64,000 nucleotides of DNA from NCBI GenBank assembly GCA_010093705.1, contig MU006089.1, forward strand, positions 2,405,561-2,469,560, given 5' to 3'. The position numbers and the translations under genes are program-made. The notes under the pieces were generated by a model, which saw only the letters and a list, made by a program, of their open reading frames with translations, was not told the origin of the DNA and searched no databases. Every line of letters begins with the position of its first letter. Positions within the stretch are counted from its first letter, which is position 1. This document shows positions 10,740 to 22,689 of the stretch, in pieces. The stretch is from Patellaria atrata CBS 101060. Its lineage: Eukaryota > Ascomycota > Dothideomycetes > Patellariales > Patellariaceae.

Positions 10740-11654
10740 TCACTTCGCTTTCACTTTGCGAATGGTCACTGTTGTACCATTTCCTTCCCATCCAACCCCC
10801 ATCTCTTTCAACTCTTTGAATGTCTTACCCCCAGCTGACCTCTCTACAAACTCCTTGTCCACAGAGAAGTAGCTCCTGCCCAAACACTTCAAGGCGTGTA
10901 ACCTAATATCATTGTCCGCCCATTCCATGACGCGCCTCTGGTAGCCATCCACCCTCTCTTTCACCCGCCAAAAGCCGACCCAGTCATCATGTACCAAGGC
11001 ATTCAGAACCTTATCGATCTTGCGATCGCTATAGTCCCACTTAGCTTTCGTCTCATAGGCCTGGCGAAGCTCTTTCTTCCTGCAAGCAAGATCCAAGATG
11101 AAGTATCCAACAAACTCATGCAATTCGGGCGAAGATAGGGGACACTGAATATGGATGGTAGTGAGAAGGTAGAGGAGCGCAGGATTGTACGAATCCCAGC
11201 TCTTGGTAAGTAGTCCGGCACGAATGATGAAGATGTAGGCCCGCTGGGCGAAGGTATCATGACGTCCAACCGCAACAATTGACTCTCGGAGCTTGCGAAT
11301 CGCAAAGATGATCTTGCTCAATTCTAGGGAGGGTTCAGACGCTTTGCCGTCTTGTGTGACTCCGTTGTTGGTGGATAGCGCAGCGAATTCTTTATCGAGG
11401 GCATCTCCACCGCCGGTGTTTGCACTGAATTTCATATAGCGTTCGACAATTTTCTCGTAGTAAGCTTCCTGTGCTTTTGGATCATTGAGCCTTGGGTCAT
11501 GCCGTTAGCTTCTTTATAATATGGAGATTGAGCAGAGAATATACTTCTTTTCACCCTTTGACGGTAGTTCGTAAACCTCAAGAGGATCTACGGCTGGGGA
11601 TTTCAGACGGCCCCAGGCGCCAGAGGGGCCTCGACGCGCACTGGGTCGATTCAT
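10740..11654 (-). CDS. PCI/CSN8-PSMD8-EIF3K-like protein
   Basis: Two exons, 11654-11545 and 11490-10740, intron 54 bp (11491-11544, GTATAT...CCAAG); 286 residues. The first exon gives MNRPSARRGPSGAWGRLKSP and ends in the YELPSKGEKK segment; the second opens LNDPKAQEAYYEKIVERYMK. The body is helical, with AIRKLRESIVAVGRHDTFAQ, YNPALLYLLTTIHIQCPLSS, a helix ending HDDWVGFWRVKERVDGY and RLHALKCLGRSYFSVDKEFV. This layout resembles the helical-repeat plus winged-helix fold shared by COP9 subunit 8, Rpn12 and eIF3k. Which complex it joins cannot be decided here; it is not close enough to any one of them to name. The unusual AAG acceptor is supported by the frame it restores. Confidence 0.65.
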
Positions 11655-11964
11655 CACAAAGGGCTAATTGAAGAGGTGGAAGTTTCTATTTGATGTCTTT
11701 CTGATGTTGAGGTTACGGTACAAAGGGTAACGTAGGTAGGTAGATAGGTACGTATGTTTAATGTTTTGATGACGCGGTAAATAAATTTAGGGTTGGTGGG
11801 TTGACGCGGGGCTCGGGAGAGACCTGGTGGAGCTTACCTTAGTATAGTTACAGTAGGTATTGGCGGCACGCGTCAAAAATGTTGGGAGACGTTGTAAAGA
11901 CTTCATATTGAAATTAAAGAAGGAGTTTATCTCTCGGTGTAATCTGTCCCTAGCTCCTTCAAAC
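11655..11964. promoter_or_regulatory. Divergent promoter of the PCI-like and PAQR genes
   Basis: 310 bp between two divergent starts. It holds an ACGCGT at 11868-11873 and short GTAGGTAGGTAGATAGGTA repeats near 11730-11750. No function is claimed for either. Confidence 0.4.
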
Positions 11965-13003
11965 ATGGAAGAAGTTAAGGAAGCAGTGAAATCCGCGGAG
12001 TTTAAAATCGAACCTAAACTCACGGTTTTATGGCATGATCTTCCCTCCTGGCAACAGGATAATCATTATATTCTCAGTGGCTATCGTCCAGCCTCCAACT
12101 CCTATAAAAAGTCTATACAAAGTCTAGGCTATATACATAATGAAACAGTCAATATCTATTCCCACCTCATCGGCTCTGCGGTAGCATTTGTCAGTGCTCT
12201 GCTTCTGTACCATACCATCAAACCTAGGTACGAAGCTGCGAATAATGATGACGTTCTAGTTTTCGGATGCTTCTTCGCGGGTGCTATGGCTTGTTTGAGC
12301 ATGTCAGCAGCTTTTCATACGATGTCGAGCCACTCCCAGGCAGTTCAAGCCCGTTGGAACAAGTTAGACTATCTAGGGATCGTGGCGTTGATTTGGGGAA
12401 GCCATATTCCCAGTATCTATTACGGCTTTCAGGACAATCCAAAGCTCGTAAAGATATATTGGACAATGGTATAGATCGATCCTAATATGTTGACCTTCAT
12501 CTGTAAATTGAAGCTGAACTTGGGCAGATCACTGCCAATGGCATCGGGTGTGCTATCGTCTCTACAGACTCCCGCTTTCGAACTCCTCGACTTCGGCCTT
12601 TCCGTGCCGGAATGTTCCTGCTCATGGGCCATTCTGGAATCTTGCCTGTACTGCATAGTATATGGTTGCATGGTTTGAATGTAACCAATCAACGAATAGG
12701 CCTCTTTTGGATGGTGCTTCAGGGGTTGATGTATACCCTGGGAGCTGGTCTTTACGCTGTGAGTATTCAAAGCTTCCACCTAAGTAGGAATAAACTAAGA
12801 TAAAGAAAATTCAGACCAGGGTACCGGAACGGTTTAAACCTGGCCATTTCGACATATGGGGACACTCACACCAGATTTTCCATATCCTAGTCGTACTCGC
12901 CGCTGCTACCCATCTGGTAGGGCTTGTAAAGGCATTTGATCATCAACATGGGTTCCGTGGTTCGTCATATTCTCCTTGGGTTGATTATTATAGGATTCGT
13001 TGA
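11965..13003 (+). CDS. PAQR/AdipoR-hemolysin III family membrane protein (Izh-like)
   Basis: Three exons, 11965-12468, 12528-12758 and 12815-13003 (introns 59 and 56 bp, both GT...AG and frame-restoring); 307 residues. Family marks are visible: the N-terminal [19 protein letters not shown], then a stretch ending [13 protein letters not shown], then the [10 protein letters not shown] histidine and, in the last exon, [19 protein letters not shown], which supplies the two C-terminal histidines of the zinc site. Seven hydrophobic spans are predicted by eye. PAQR proteins have a ceramidase-like zinc centre; the yeast Izh relatives respond to zinc and sterol status. The start at 11965 was preferred over one 105 bp upstream because family members begin just before the LPSWQ segment. 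Codon use looks like its neighbours. Confidence 0.88.
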
Positions 13004-13746
13004 TATACTTTCATCTTAACGTTCGGTGATTGGACTATGCATAGAAGCTAAAGTACGGTACCTGCGTCGGAGAATTTCAGAGGAAAGGTTAATACAGCCA
13101 AGACGATAGCCCGATTGTTGACTCATGGAGCTACAATAAATAGCTAGAAGGTGTTGCTTAAGGAGATTGATCTACTACACTGCCGGTTTTCTTCTCGCCT
13201 ACAGGTTGGGGAAATGAAATCCACTAGATATTTATAGTGAGAATGTGTTTCGGAAACTGGCTATCTCCGACTTGAATGATCTTAATATCAGAAGTTAGGG
13301 AGGATGATCTACAGCTTTTGACATCTTAAAAAATTTCTTATATGGGGAGTATTGCACTAGAAGTAAAGGCACATTCAGAAGTATAAAACATGTTCAGCGC
13401 TACCAGATGACAACGGAATGTTAATATTTCTGTGATTGACTGTGTAGATCTGAGATAAGGACATATGATTATAATTACCGATATATTACTGTACATCTGG
13501 TATCCTTAATTGAATACCGACTGACGGGGTATCTTGGAACGCGACAGAAATCAATGCACATGCTCACTTCTTTGACTTTCCTCCCTCCAAGTTTATGTCT
13601 AGCCGCCATAGTGACTCCCAGGGTGATCTCGGCCTCGACGGTCGCTTGGTCGGTGACACGTTGGCAGACTCGGAGACTTGCTTTGACGGCGAGCCCGAAG
13701 CACGTTCCAGCGACGCGTCGATTTGCCCCCTCTCCTGCGCTATAAG
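13004..13746. other. Spacer between convergent PAQR and ATG11 genes
   Basis: 743 bp, mildly AT-rich in its first 500 bp. I see no conserved coding frame, RNA or repeat in it. The right end merges into the ATG11 3' UTR. Confidence 0.6.
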
Positions 13747-16700
13747 TCAGCCTCCGGACCAATACAGACCCCACGGTTCCTTCCAAACCTCTTTCGCGGT
13801 GCGGCCCGCTTTTGAGCCCTGGGTTTGGTTAGATGTTGTCGGCGTGGATGTAGTAGGTTGAGCGGGTTGAGCGGGTTGAGCGGGTTGAGAGTCTTGAGCG
13901 GGTTGAGAGGCTTGAGGGGTTTGAGGGATTTGAGGGGTCTGAGAGGGTGCCTGGGAGGGTTGCGACTCTGTCCTTAACTGGGTTGGCGGGAGCTTTTGTG
14001 CGTCCGCAGATGGGGGCCGTAGTGCCTCGGAGGAGCCTCTAGGTTGATTGAGCAGTGAGGTTGGCGCGCTCTTCTTCGATGTCGAGCTGCTGCGGCGGCT
14101 ATCGAGACTCTTGTTTAGCGTCTTGCTAGCATCTTGCGCACCGGAGGTTCTGTTTATCCTAATGCTACCTCTAGCGTCGACGTGAGCGCTGGCAACGGTA
14201 GACTTGCCCATTCCTGGCGTGCTGGGTGCACCGGACTTCTCCTCAGCGGCGTCGATAAGATACCATCTAAGGCCGTCAGAAAGCTCAAATGGATTGTCGT
14301 CCTCATATGAGATACCCCCGTCGCTCGTGTCAGCTAGGGATTGGTTGTCGCCGTGGGCATTTTCCATTGCTTTGGAAAGATTAACGACGCGTTCCTCGAT
14401 TTTGGAGATTCGAGCTACAAGCCACTCCTTGTTATGTAGTTTGTGGGTATCCTGTTCGCGTAGGAAGTAATGCGGTGCTCCAACATTAAATGCAGCCCAA
14501 GGCCTCGTGGCTTGATTGCGCGTGGGTAAGAAAAGAGCTAGATCACCTTCTTTGAAGGACCTGAAAGCAATCTTGTCGTGTGCTTCACTCTGGGAACGGT
14601 GGGATTTTTCTCTGTACGCACGTGCTTCTTTCTGCCATTTCCGGGCCGTGTGTTCGATATCCCTCATACGCTTGGAGATAGCGTCACAGAACGTTTCGAG
14701 ATCGAAGCTATCGATGTACTTGATATAATCTTCAAATTTCTCTGCTTCTTCTTTGCTGCTATCCTTCTCCATCCAAAGAAGAGCATTGATGTCAGAATTG
14801 AGGCCAGGTGCCTTCCTTGTTGATGAAGAATAATTCTCGACACGCACACGCACACTACTAGCATTAGCATCCATGAGTACCGTACTTGCCCCTGATTTGG
14901 AGGCTCTCTGGATTAGCATAGCTTCATCTGAATATGTCACGGCAAAGCCTAGACTTTCTAATAGACGGTATAATCGTTCTCTTTGTGCAAATAGTCTCTG
15001 TGTGATATCTTTCGCGTGTGTAGCTCGTTGTCCTAGACGACTTTCGTGAGACTCTATAGTAATCTCAAGTTTATGATGTTCTGCTTGCAAAGACAATAGC
15101 TCCGCGTTCAGAGAGTCTGCATGGGATCGTACAGCCGCTAACTCAGAAGACAGATCACCAACTCTTTTCTCTTCATCGGTGATTCTCTGTCTCAAAGCTT
15201 CAGAGCCGGTTTCGCCCTCTGCAAACTTCGTTCTCAAGGAAAGAAGATGACCTCTTTCCTCTTCGAGCTCCGAAGTGATAGCATTGACTCTAGCGGCCTC
15301 GGATGCTAATCGATCCCGCAATTCGATGCATTCCGAGGACTTTCGGTGTAACTGTGTATAAAGGGATTTTGTTTCGGCTTCGTACTTTTCAGAAGATGTA
15401 CGTAACGCCTCATTCTCCGATTTTGCCATGTTGATAGCTTGTGAGAGCTCTTGAGCATGATCAACAGACTGTTGAACCAACCGTTCTAGATCATTCGCGA
15501 GTTCAGCCAAGGACGATGGAGGTGAGTGTTCAGGCGCAAGCTGTGAATACGCTGAGATAAGAGGTTCTTGATCTTCAGCCAGCGAACGTGAGCGGGCTTC
15601 GAGCTCTTCTTCCATCTGAGCTACTCGATCGTTTGCAGTTTGAACTTCATCTGCTGCACTCGTCTTGAGATTCGCGAGTTCCGCAATTAGTCCTTCGATT
15701 CTAGCATCAGTAGATGTCCGTTCACTATCACGGCTTGCCAAAACGCGATCAAGTTCATCTTCCGTCTCCTCAAACTTAAATTTAAGTTTACTCAACTCAT
15801 CCTCGAGAATCTTGCGTTCCTCAGTAAACTCTTGTTGTAAAGACTCCAGATTTGCCATCAAGTCCCTTTTGGTAAAATTCGCCTCTTCCACCTGCTGTTG
15901 CATTTCATCTCTTTCATTGATCCTAAGTCGTATTTGCTCTTCTAGAGACTCTCGTTGCTCCCTCTCTACACCTAGATCTGCTTCCAATTTCATGATTCTG
16001 CGCGTTATTGCCTTCTCATCTCCGTTTTGATTTAATGAGAACCGCCTGGAGGAGACCGAAGAGCGACGCGATAGCTCATCATGTAACCGAGGAGAAAAAT
16101 TCATATGCTGCGGAGGAGTAGAAGGTTCACCCGGCTGACTCATCTGAGATTGAAATCCACTGTTCCCGGGCAATCGGCCGAGCTGTGTCTGGCGATGTAG
16201 TAAGTCTTCTAATTTACGTACACGACTCTTCTGGCCTCTAAGCTCTTCCTGAAGCTTTGCATTCGCATCCTTTAAGACTTGAGCTTCATCTTCTCCACGT
16301 AGCATCAAAGAACCCTTCCCGAAAGCTGCCTCATGCACACTACCCATCTTGAATGTTTTGGCACGCTTGACTTGTTGCTTTGTTGGTTTATTAAGGGTTT
16401 TCACGGTTTGAATGAGCACCTCTAATTCCTCTTGAAAACCCCCAACTTCCCGGAGAACACGTAGAAAATCCTCTAATTCTGTCCGCGTGACTGCTGGTAG
16501 GTTGTCGTCGTCACCCTTTAGGTTGATCTCAACCCCTATGATAGGACCTTGAAGGCTGTCAATGTCGATAAGGTCACTCATACTCTTGAGCCATTTCTTT
16601 CGACGCTGCTCCTCCTCTTCTCTATAAGTAGCAATCTCCTCGGCTAAGGCAGCAGAGTCCTTCTTGATTTTGTCTACCCATTCCCGTCTTCTAAATGCTT

Positions 16701-17996
16701 CGATCAAGAGCGAGCCGTAAGTGAACGGCAATCTAGACACAGATGCAACGATTTCGAAGTTTTCCAGTTCATTGGGCGGAATGTCAAACGAGGATACCTC
16801 GTTATTTGCACTGGAGAGTTTAGATTCTATTGCAGCTATGGCTTGCATATGCTGAAGAGATATGCGTGCCGCACTATTCTTTTGCTCAACCAGTCGTCTT
16901 AGAAGATCACTCATCTCGACACTAAGTTCCGCTATTGTCGGCAAGTAGTTTCGTGTATGTAAGAGTGCCATTTTTGACACGGAGGCAATAGGCTTTGACG
17001 CTGCAGTTAAACTAAGGACGTGGTCATAATCAGAAGCGACCTTCTTAACGACGATTTCGATTTCTTCATATAGACGAAAGGGTTCGTCGCCATCTTCGCC
17101 CAGAGAACGGCTCTGGCTTTGACCCATGGTAGAACTGAGGTCATGGTACTCCGACACTATTTTATTTATAACATTACCGAAGTCAGATAATCGCTTACCG
17201 ATAGCATCGGTGGCCGACTTGCTCCCGTCCGCTGCATGTCTTACGGCGTCGATGTCGACAAAGTCGTAAAGTAACGCATTATCCGTGCTCCTTCTCTTGC
17301 TCTCCTTTCGGGCAAGAGACCGGCTGGTAGATATCAAAGGGAGAAACGATGGCTTTGCGGGGATCGACTTTAACCGCTCGAGGTCCTGCTCCCACCGGAC
17401 AAGATTGGCTTCTTGCTCCTGGGTGAGATCTGAGTACCACTTGCTATTCTCCGCATGTTTCTGCTCTAAAGACCGCACATGCGATTCATGATTACCACTG
17501 GCCACGCGAGGGCCCCGTTCAATAATTGACTGTTCTTGAAAGATTTTCTGCGCTTCTTGTGCCATCAGCCTGCAGCGCTCTAAGATATTTACGCTCCAAT
17601 CGCGCCGAGATTTGAAGAGACTTTGCCATGCTTTGAGATCATTCTGATCTGTTAATGTATCCGGTGCTTTTTCGGGTAAGTATTTCTTAGGTAGAGGGCT
17701 CTCTGGAACTGCATTGCTAGATTTGCTCAAGGTAAAAGAGTTTCGGTCGTAGAGAAAAAGTTCTTTCTGAGCAGGCGTTAGTGGTAAGCTACACATGAAA
17801 CAAATAGAAACCATACCTCTGTCAGAAGCGCCTGAAGTTTGACATGTTTGCCCCGTGTTGTAAGTAGTATCTGATCCTGAGATCGTATAGACGTCGTCTT
17901 CGACAACCAGTTACGCAATGCATCGAGCGAGCTGAAGGATACCGGGTCGACATCGTAACGTTCACCCGTGTGGGCTACATAGAGCTGCAACGACAT
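13747..17996 (-). CDS. ATG11: Autophagy-related protein 11 (selective-autophagy scaffold)
   Basis: Two exons, 17996-17817 and 17766-13747, intron 50 bp (17767-17816, GTATGG...CTCAG); 1399 residues. The start MSLQLYVAHTGERYDVDPVS is the ubiquitin-like N-terminus of Atg11; the splice joins LLTE to KELFLYDR as in relatives. Long coiled coils fill residues ~550-1050. The conserved C-terminal claw lies near 1130-1235 (DLALFLPTRNQATRPWAAFN, APHYFLREQDTHKLHNKEWL, DDNPFELSDGLRWYLI). The last 120 residues are disordered and include a Pro/Gln repeat (QPAQ units). Atg11 gathers cargo receptors, Atg1 and Atg9 for pexophagy, mitophagy and the Cvt pathway. In-frame codons upstream of 17996 include ATGs, but homologous proteins start at MSLQ. 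Confidence 0.93.
13859..13910. repeat. Short tandem repeat coding for QPAQ units in ATG11
   Basis: Plus-strand copies of GAGCGGGTT in tandem, read on the minus strand as Gln-Pro-Ala. The repeat is 9 bp, so length change keeps the frame; it encodes part of the disordered C-terminal tail. Confidence 0.8.
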
Positions 17997-18335
17997 CCGC
18001 AAATCTGTTGTTCTGAGTCCCCAACCTCCGTTGCTGGATTCATGAACGCTCGAGAGAGCGGGTTGCGTAGAAGGAGAGTTTCTGTCAGCGAAATCCATGG
18101 TCAAGGTAGATCTCGAAGCCAAGCAATAGCTTCACCTCCGAGTGGTTGGTCCGAATGGAAAGTCAAGGTGCTCAAAGACCACCTTAGCGGCGCATCCTTG
18201 CACATTCAAGTGTAAACATCCGACGCGTTAAACAATAATCATTGAGGTGCAAGTGGAGAAGACATGTACAGTGCATCTATCTTCCAAATTTCATAGGAGT
18301 GCTCTTCTTCGAGCACGTGTGTCAGCGACTTAGTG
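17997..18335. promoter_or_regulatory. Divergent promoter of ATG11 and the CENP-H-like gene
   Basis: 339 bp between two start codons. An ACGCGT at 18223-18228 lies 108 bp before the CENP-H-like ATG and about 230 bp before the ATG11 ATG. Confidence 0.5.
18223..18228. promoter_or_regulatory. Candidate MCB (ACGCGT) upstream of the kinetochore gene
   Basis: Perfect palindrome in CCGACGCGTTAAAC, close to the start of a gene whose product would be needed in S/M phase. Single match, so only suggestive. Confidence 0.4.
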
Positions 18336-19145
18336 ATGTCTCAATCATTAGCAGACAGCGTCACATCCATCTTAGAATCGATCGAAGAAGACTCGACTTC
18401 GTTTTCAGATATAGAAAGCGCAGTCCTCGCTCTGTTCGATCAGGAAGAAGAGATCATACTTGAACAGAAACTTTTGAGCGCACAAGGGTCTTGTAAGTCA
18501 TGAGATGGTGTCATGAGTAAGATCTAACGGTGTCCCAGTGACAACCGACGATGTCTTAAATATCTCAGAGAATGACCTCCACGCTCAGCTTCAAATCGCA
18601 GAGCGCGAACTTTTAGAAGCAAGAGCTGAGTACTTAATCCGCAACAAAGTTATACAGAATGTTGTTATCTCTGATCCAATATTAAAGGCAGTTCATTCAA
18701 ATGCAACGCCCGCTGAGAGGTGCGTCATAGCGAATAGACACAGAAAGTCGACTAACAAATAGTTAGAAGATTGAACTGCTTGATAAATGAGCGTGATCTA
18801 TTGTCCATGATCAATTCGACGCTGACATCCAAACTATCTACATTGTCCTCCGATCTTACTGAGACCGACGAAGCCAATGTGTCATTGAATCAGAGGAACA
18901 GAGACTTAGCAAGCATTCTGATCCCTCTTGCTCAGGAGTTAAAATCGCAGAAAACGGATGAAGTCTCTGATCCGAAACTACGTTTGCAAATTCAGCAACT
19001 TGATGCACAGAATCGGATATCCATAAGATGTAAGCGAACAATGAAGAGTATCACGTCTGGTATCATCGTCGGGAGCGGTATTGCGTGGGCAAATGATGAC
19101 AATCTGAGAGATTTAGTAATGGATGATGAGGATGATGGGGAATGA
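18336..19145 (+). CDS. CENP-H-like inner kinetochore protein
   Basis: Three exons, 18336-18492, 18539-18719 and 18767-19145 (introns 46 and 47 bp; the second has ACTAAC before its TTAG acceptor); 238 residues, close to the ~250 of CENP-H. The protein is an almost continuous coiled coil: LTTDDVLNISENDLHAQLQI, AERELLEARAEYLIRNKVIQ, and NERDLLSMINSTLTSKLSTL. It ends in a compact segment, MKSITSGIIVGSGIAWANDD followed by NLRDLVMDDEDD, that resembles the conserved C-terminal box of CENP-H. CENP-H (Mcm16/Fta3 in yeasts) is part of the CCAN at centromeres. The assignment rests on length, coiled-coil layout and that end box, not on a search; another CCAN or coiled-coil subunit is possible. In the second intron the nearer AG at 18762 breaks the frame. 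Confidence 0.6.
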
Positions 19146-21283
19146 GAGGAATAAGAAATACCTTCCATAACGACTTGTTCGACAATTCTGAAGCAATTAT
19201 GCGTGCAGTACAAGTCCAGTCAGTATACACTGACTGACAGCTGTCTGCCACGACAAAAGGAAAAAAGTCTCCCCAACTCCAATTTCAGCTGAGAGTACTG
19301 AGAAGTTGAGATCGGTGATTCTCCAGTCTAAGTAGTACGATCATTCTTCCCTTACCGCGTTCAGACTCCGCTGTTGTCGTACGCTTGCAATACTCCCCTT
19401 TAGACACTCACTTCTGGGTCTCGATAGATATTCTGGCAAATGTACAGCTTACGCATTATACAGCTGATAGTACCTTGGAACACGTTAATTCAGTACGAGG
19501 AGTACGTATGACTAAGTCGGAAGTAAGCGTACATTAACCTATCTTGATCTCACGTTTTCTTTTCTTAGTTTAACTATCTATTTACAACAATACGTTGACA
19601 ACTTTTCGTATTGCTATCTAGTTGAATAAGAATACATATTGTGCAACGGCAACGACTCGTGAACATGCAGCCAATCAAGGCAAAGAATGCTGATATCGAG
19701 AATCGTTACTGGTTGCAAACATTTCCCGATAGGTGGTAAGGTACTCCGTAGATAAACTCCTGATGTCTAGTTCAAGTAGGTAGCGAGCTGTCCTTTGCAC
19801 AACAATTGCGCCAGGTATCCAGGATGGTGGAAAGGTTGCGTTTCGGAGCTGTTGTGGAAGGATGCATCGGGTTAACGCCATCAAGCCTAAGAATATTCTC
19901 ATCACGTGATATGTGATATGACGAAGATGGTTTGGAGTTGATCTTCTGTGATCCAGACTCATTCAGTACCTTAAATTATTAGTTGGGAGTTAGAATGCTT
20001 GGAATACATCATTATCAAAACAAAGACGTAGTATGGAAGACGAGAAGAAATTATGATAAGGGTACTTGATCAAATTGATTGCAGCGGGTATATGCAAACG
20101 TGACTGAGCTACATGCCGTTTCGGCGTAGGCATTCATCCTGGGAGCAGTTCTCTTTTGTTGCAGATGTGGACTGGTACAGTAAGGTAGGTACCGCGTCTG
20201 TCACGGGGAAATTGACATGAGTGTGTAGCGGTTCGGGGAATGTCATGAAATGTATGAAAGCTGTAATAAAGATGTTGCATGATATAACGACCTGTTAGCT
20301 ATACTTTTAGTGGTTGGATATTGAGATGACAAAGCTTTCATGCCCGGTGTTTTATGAAAGCGTACAGTTATGAGAGAGAAGAGGGCCTAGCTACCCTTAC
20401 GTAGTTGCTCCTAAAGGGAAAAAGGGAAAAGGGATGGTAGATGGGGGTTAATGAAAGAGAGGAATGCCCTCGTCTGCCCTGAATGCGCTGAATGGCCTTG
20501 GGTTCTTGTTTTGCCTGGCGGGGCAGGTGGGCGCTCGGACCGCATAGATAGTGAGGGAAGGTCTTCTCCCCCCATACAAACTTGCAGTGCCAGCACCACA
20601 GAGTCCTCTCTCACTTTTCCTCACCAAAAAACCTCTCCTAACAAAACGCCTGGTACTCTTCTCACTGTGAGTATTCTCCCCATATCGCTTGTATGCTCGT
20701 ACACTACTATATCATCCACTCCACCATACCAGCTCCGCGCTCAACCCTTTTTTTTCACGCGTTTTTATTGCATTTTCGCGCGATATTCTGTTACATTTGC
20801 TTCATCATCACCCTCTTTTCCCGCTTCATTCTCTCAATCAGCTTCATCTCGCCGTCGCTGAGGAACAATATGCTGTTCGGTACTGACAACCACCAAGATC
20901 AAATCGCTAGCCTCGACTTGACTCACCTATACCAGTTCTCAATCAGTAAGTTTCAATTTATCGTCTTCTGCTCACCTCAGCTTCCGTTGTTCCGTGATTG
21001 TTATTGTTTGGGGACCAATGTGCCCGATCGGGTAATTTGGATACTTAGTCCACCATCACATCACCATCATAGTCTCTACATCACTCATTCTTCCAACGCT
21101 GCACTTTGCGTCGCATGACCTTCTTGTAACCTGCGCCTAGTAAAGTGGTTTGCATATCTCGCTTAGAAAATCTCTCTACTTTACTTTTCCCATTGCTCCC
21201 TTGACCATCTATATTACTGGTAATTGAATTGCATAGCTGACAGGAGTCCACTTTGCTGAAGATAGTTGATCTCTCATTCAATC
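19146..21283. other. Long spacer with the NHP6 promoter and leader
   Basis: About 2.1 kb without a convincing gene. The first 1.2 kb is featureless apart from a small palindrome at 19216-19237. From ~20590 to 20870 the plus strand is strongly pyrimidine-rich, typical of fungal core promoters and 5' leaders, and the next 400 bp could contain a leader intron of NHP6. Frames at 20451-21118 are by-products of this composition. Confidence 0.5.
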
Positions 21284-21765
21284 ATGCCAAAGGAAAAGGC
21301 AACTACCAGAAAGTCCAAGAAGGCCGACGCCGGTGGTAAGAAGAAGAAGGGTAAGTTGGGTTCGCAGGCCAAATTGCTCGTTCTCCAGTTAACATAGCGT
21401 CTCAGACCCCAACGCACCCAAGCGTGGTCTTTCCGCTTACATGTTCTTCGCGAACGAGCAACGAGAGAAGGTCCGTGAGGACAACCCAGGTATCAAGTTC
21501 GGTATGTTAAATGCACCTGTGAATCATTGGTTTGTTTCTTACATCCTCTCAGGTGAGGTCGGCAAAATTCTGGGAGAGAAATGGAAGGCTCTTTCAGAAA
21601 AGCAGCGCCAGCCATATGAATCCAAAGCTGCCGCGGATAAGAAGCGATACGAAGAGGAGAAGGTCGCATATGCTAATGTGAGTTTCGATAACTACTTATA
21701 AGCTGTACTGGCGAATCTGATCGACTCTTTAGGCCGGTGATGAAGACGAGGAGGACGAAGATTGA
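21284..21765 (+). CDS. NHP6: Non-histone chromosomal protein 6 (HMG-box)
   Basis: Four exons, 21284-21350, 21406-21501, 21553-21677 and 21733-21765 (introns 55, 51 and 55 bp); 106 residues. A basic tail ([18 protein letters not shown]) is followed by the HMG box at about residues 24-96, starting [20 protein letters not shown] and including [19 protein letters not shown]. It ends in a short acidic tail (GDEDEEDED) encoded by the last 33-bp exon. Nhp6 bends DNA without sequence preference and assists FACT and SWI/SNF on nucleosomes. Intron 2 is a multiple of three and has no stop, so retention would insert 17 residues inside the box; retention of intron 3 would swap the acidic tail for VSFDNYL. 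Confidence 0.93.
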
Positions 21766-22338
21766 TTGATGTCTTGATCTACGTCAATACGAGCCTTCAG
21801 AATCGATAAATATCATCTGGAGCTTTCTTCTGTTTAAGTATCATGTCTTGCTATTAAGGGGAAATTTCTTAGCGGTCGGTGGCAGCAGGGGTTCCTCGGT
21901 CGGTGCACTTCATGGGACGATTTATCCTGCTTACCATCAATAAAACTGTTGACTTATCTGAGCTCTTCTAGCATAAGAGCTCGACAACAGATGACTTTAT
22001 TATAAGTAGTCAAGGAACTCATTTGGTTCTCGATTTTCAATTTGAGCCTACCTATGTGTGAAATTAGATCTGCTTTGACCCGTATTCTCGTTTCGAATCT
22101 CATCTTGAGTACATCGGATCCAACCAGTAGAAAGAATATTCAGAGATGATTTCCCCAAAATATACTCCTTCTGACGCTACAATCTAAAGTCATTGTCAGC
22201 GTACCTCGAGCACGATTGTACCTTCCCATTCCCGCAATATCAGCCACACGGCTTCCTGCATGAATCACCGCCTGACCGTATACTCAGAGCGAAGAGACAA
22301 AAGCTCAAAAGGATACTCCGCAGAAAAAGACAGTAATG
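21766..22338. other. Spacer between NHP6 and tRNA-Gly
   Basis: 573 bp holding the NHP6 3' UTR and the upstream flank of the tRNA gene. I see nothing else to name. Confidence 0.6.
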
Positions 22339-22430
22339 GCGGGAGTGGCCTAGTGGTTAAGGCGCTGCTTTCCCAGTACTAATCGTCTGGTTCAAAGCAG
22401 AAATCGCGAGTTCGATCCTTGCCTCCCGCA
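22339..22430 (+). tRNA. tRNA-Gly(CCC) with a 19-nt intron
   Basis: A full cloverleaf can be drawn: acceptor GCGGGAG with CTCCCGC, D arm GCC...GGC with AGTGGTTAA in its loop, anticodon stem CTGCT with AGCAG, and T arm GCGAG-TTCGATC-CTTGC, discriminator A. The loop reads TT-CCC-A, giving anticodon CCC for GGG glycine codons. A 19-nt intron (22376-22394) sits one base after the anticodon, the canonical site for nuclear pre-tRNA splicing. A and B box sequences are intact. Confidence 0.93.
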
Positions 22431-22689
22431 GTTGAAGCCAAATCTTTTTGTTCGCCACGGTGGACAATTCAGTTTTTGGGTTTGGGTATTCTATGCTCCA
22501 TGGTCAGATGTCGGAGGTGTTGAGTCACTCATTTGGGTAATGGGAGGTTGGAATGGAAATCACGGCACCGATCAGTGACTCACACAACCAATGAGTACGG
22601 AGTGGGTGTAATTGATCATTATATTTTGTGTATTCAGGCCGCATAATAGTTTCAGAAGCTCAATATGGCATTAATTGAACCTTGTAAAC

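Noticed and set aside
15665-16030. 121-residue Ser-rich plus-strand frame
   Set aside because: Complement of the ATG11 coiled coil.
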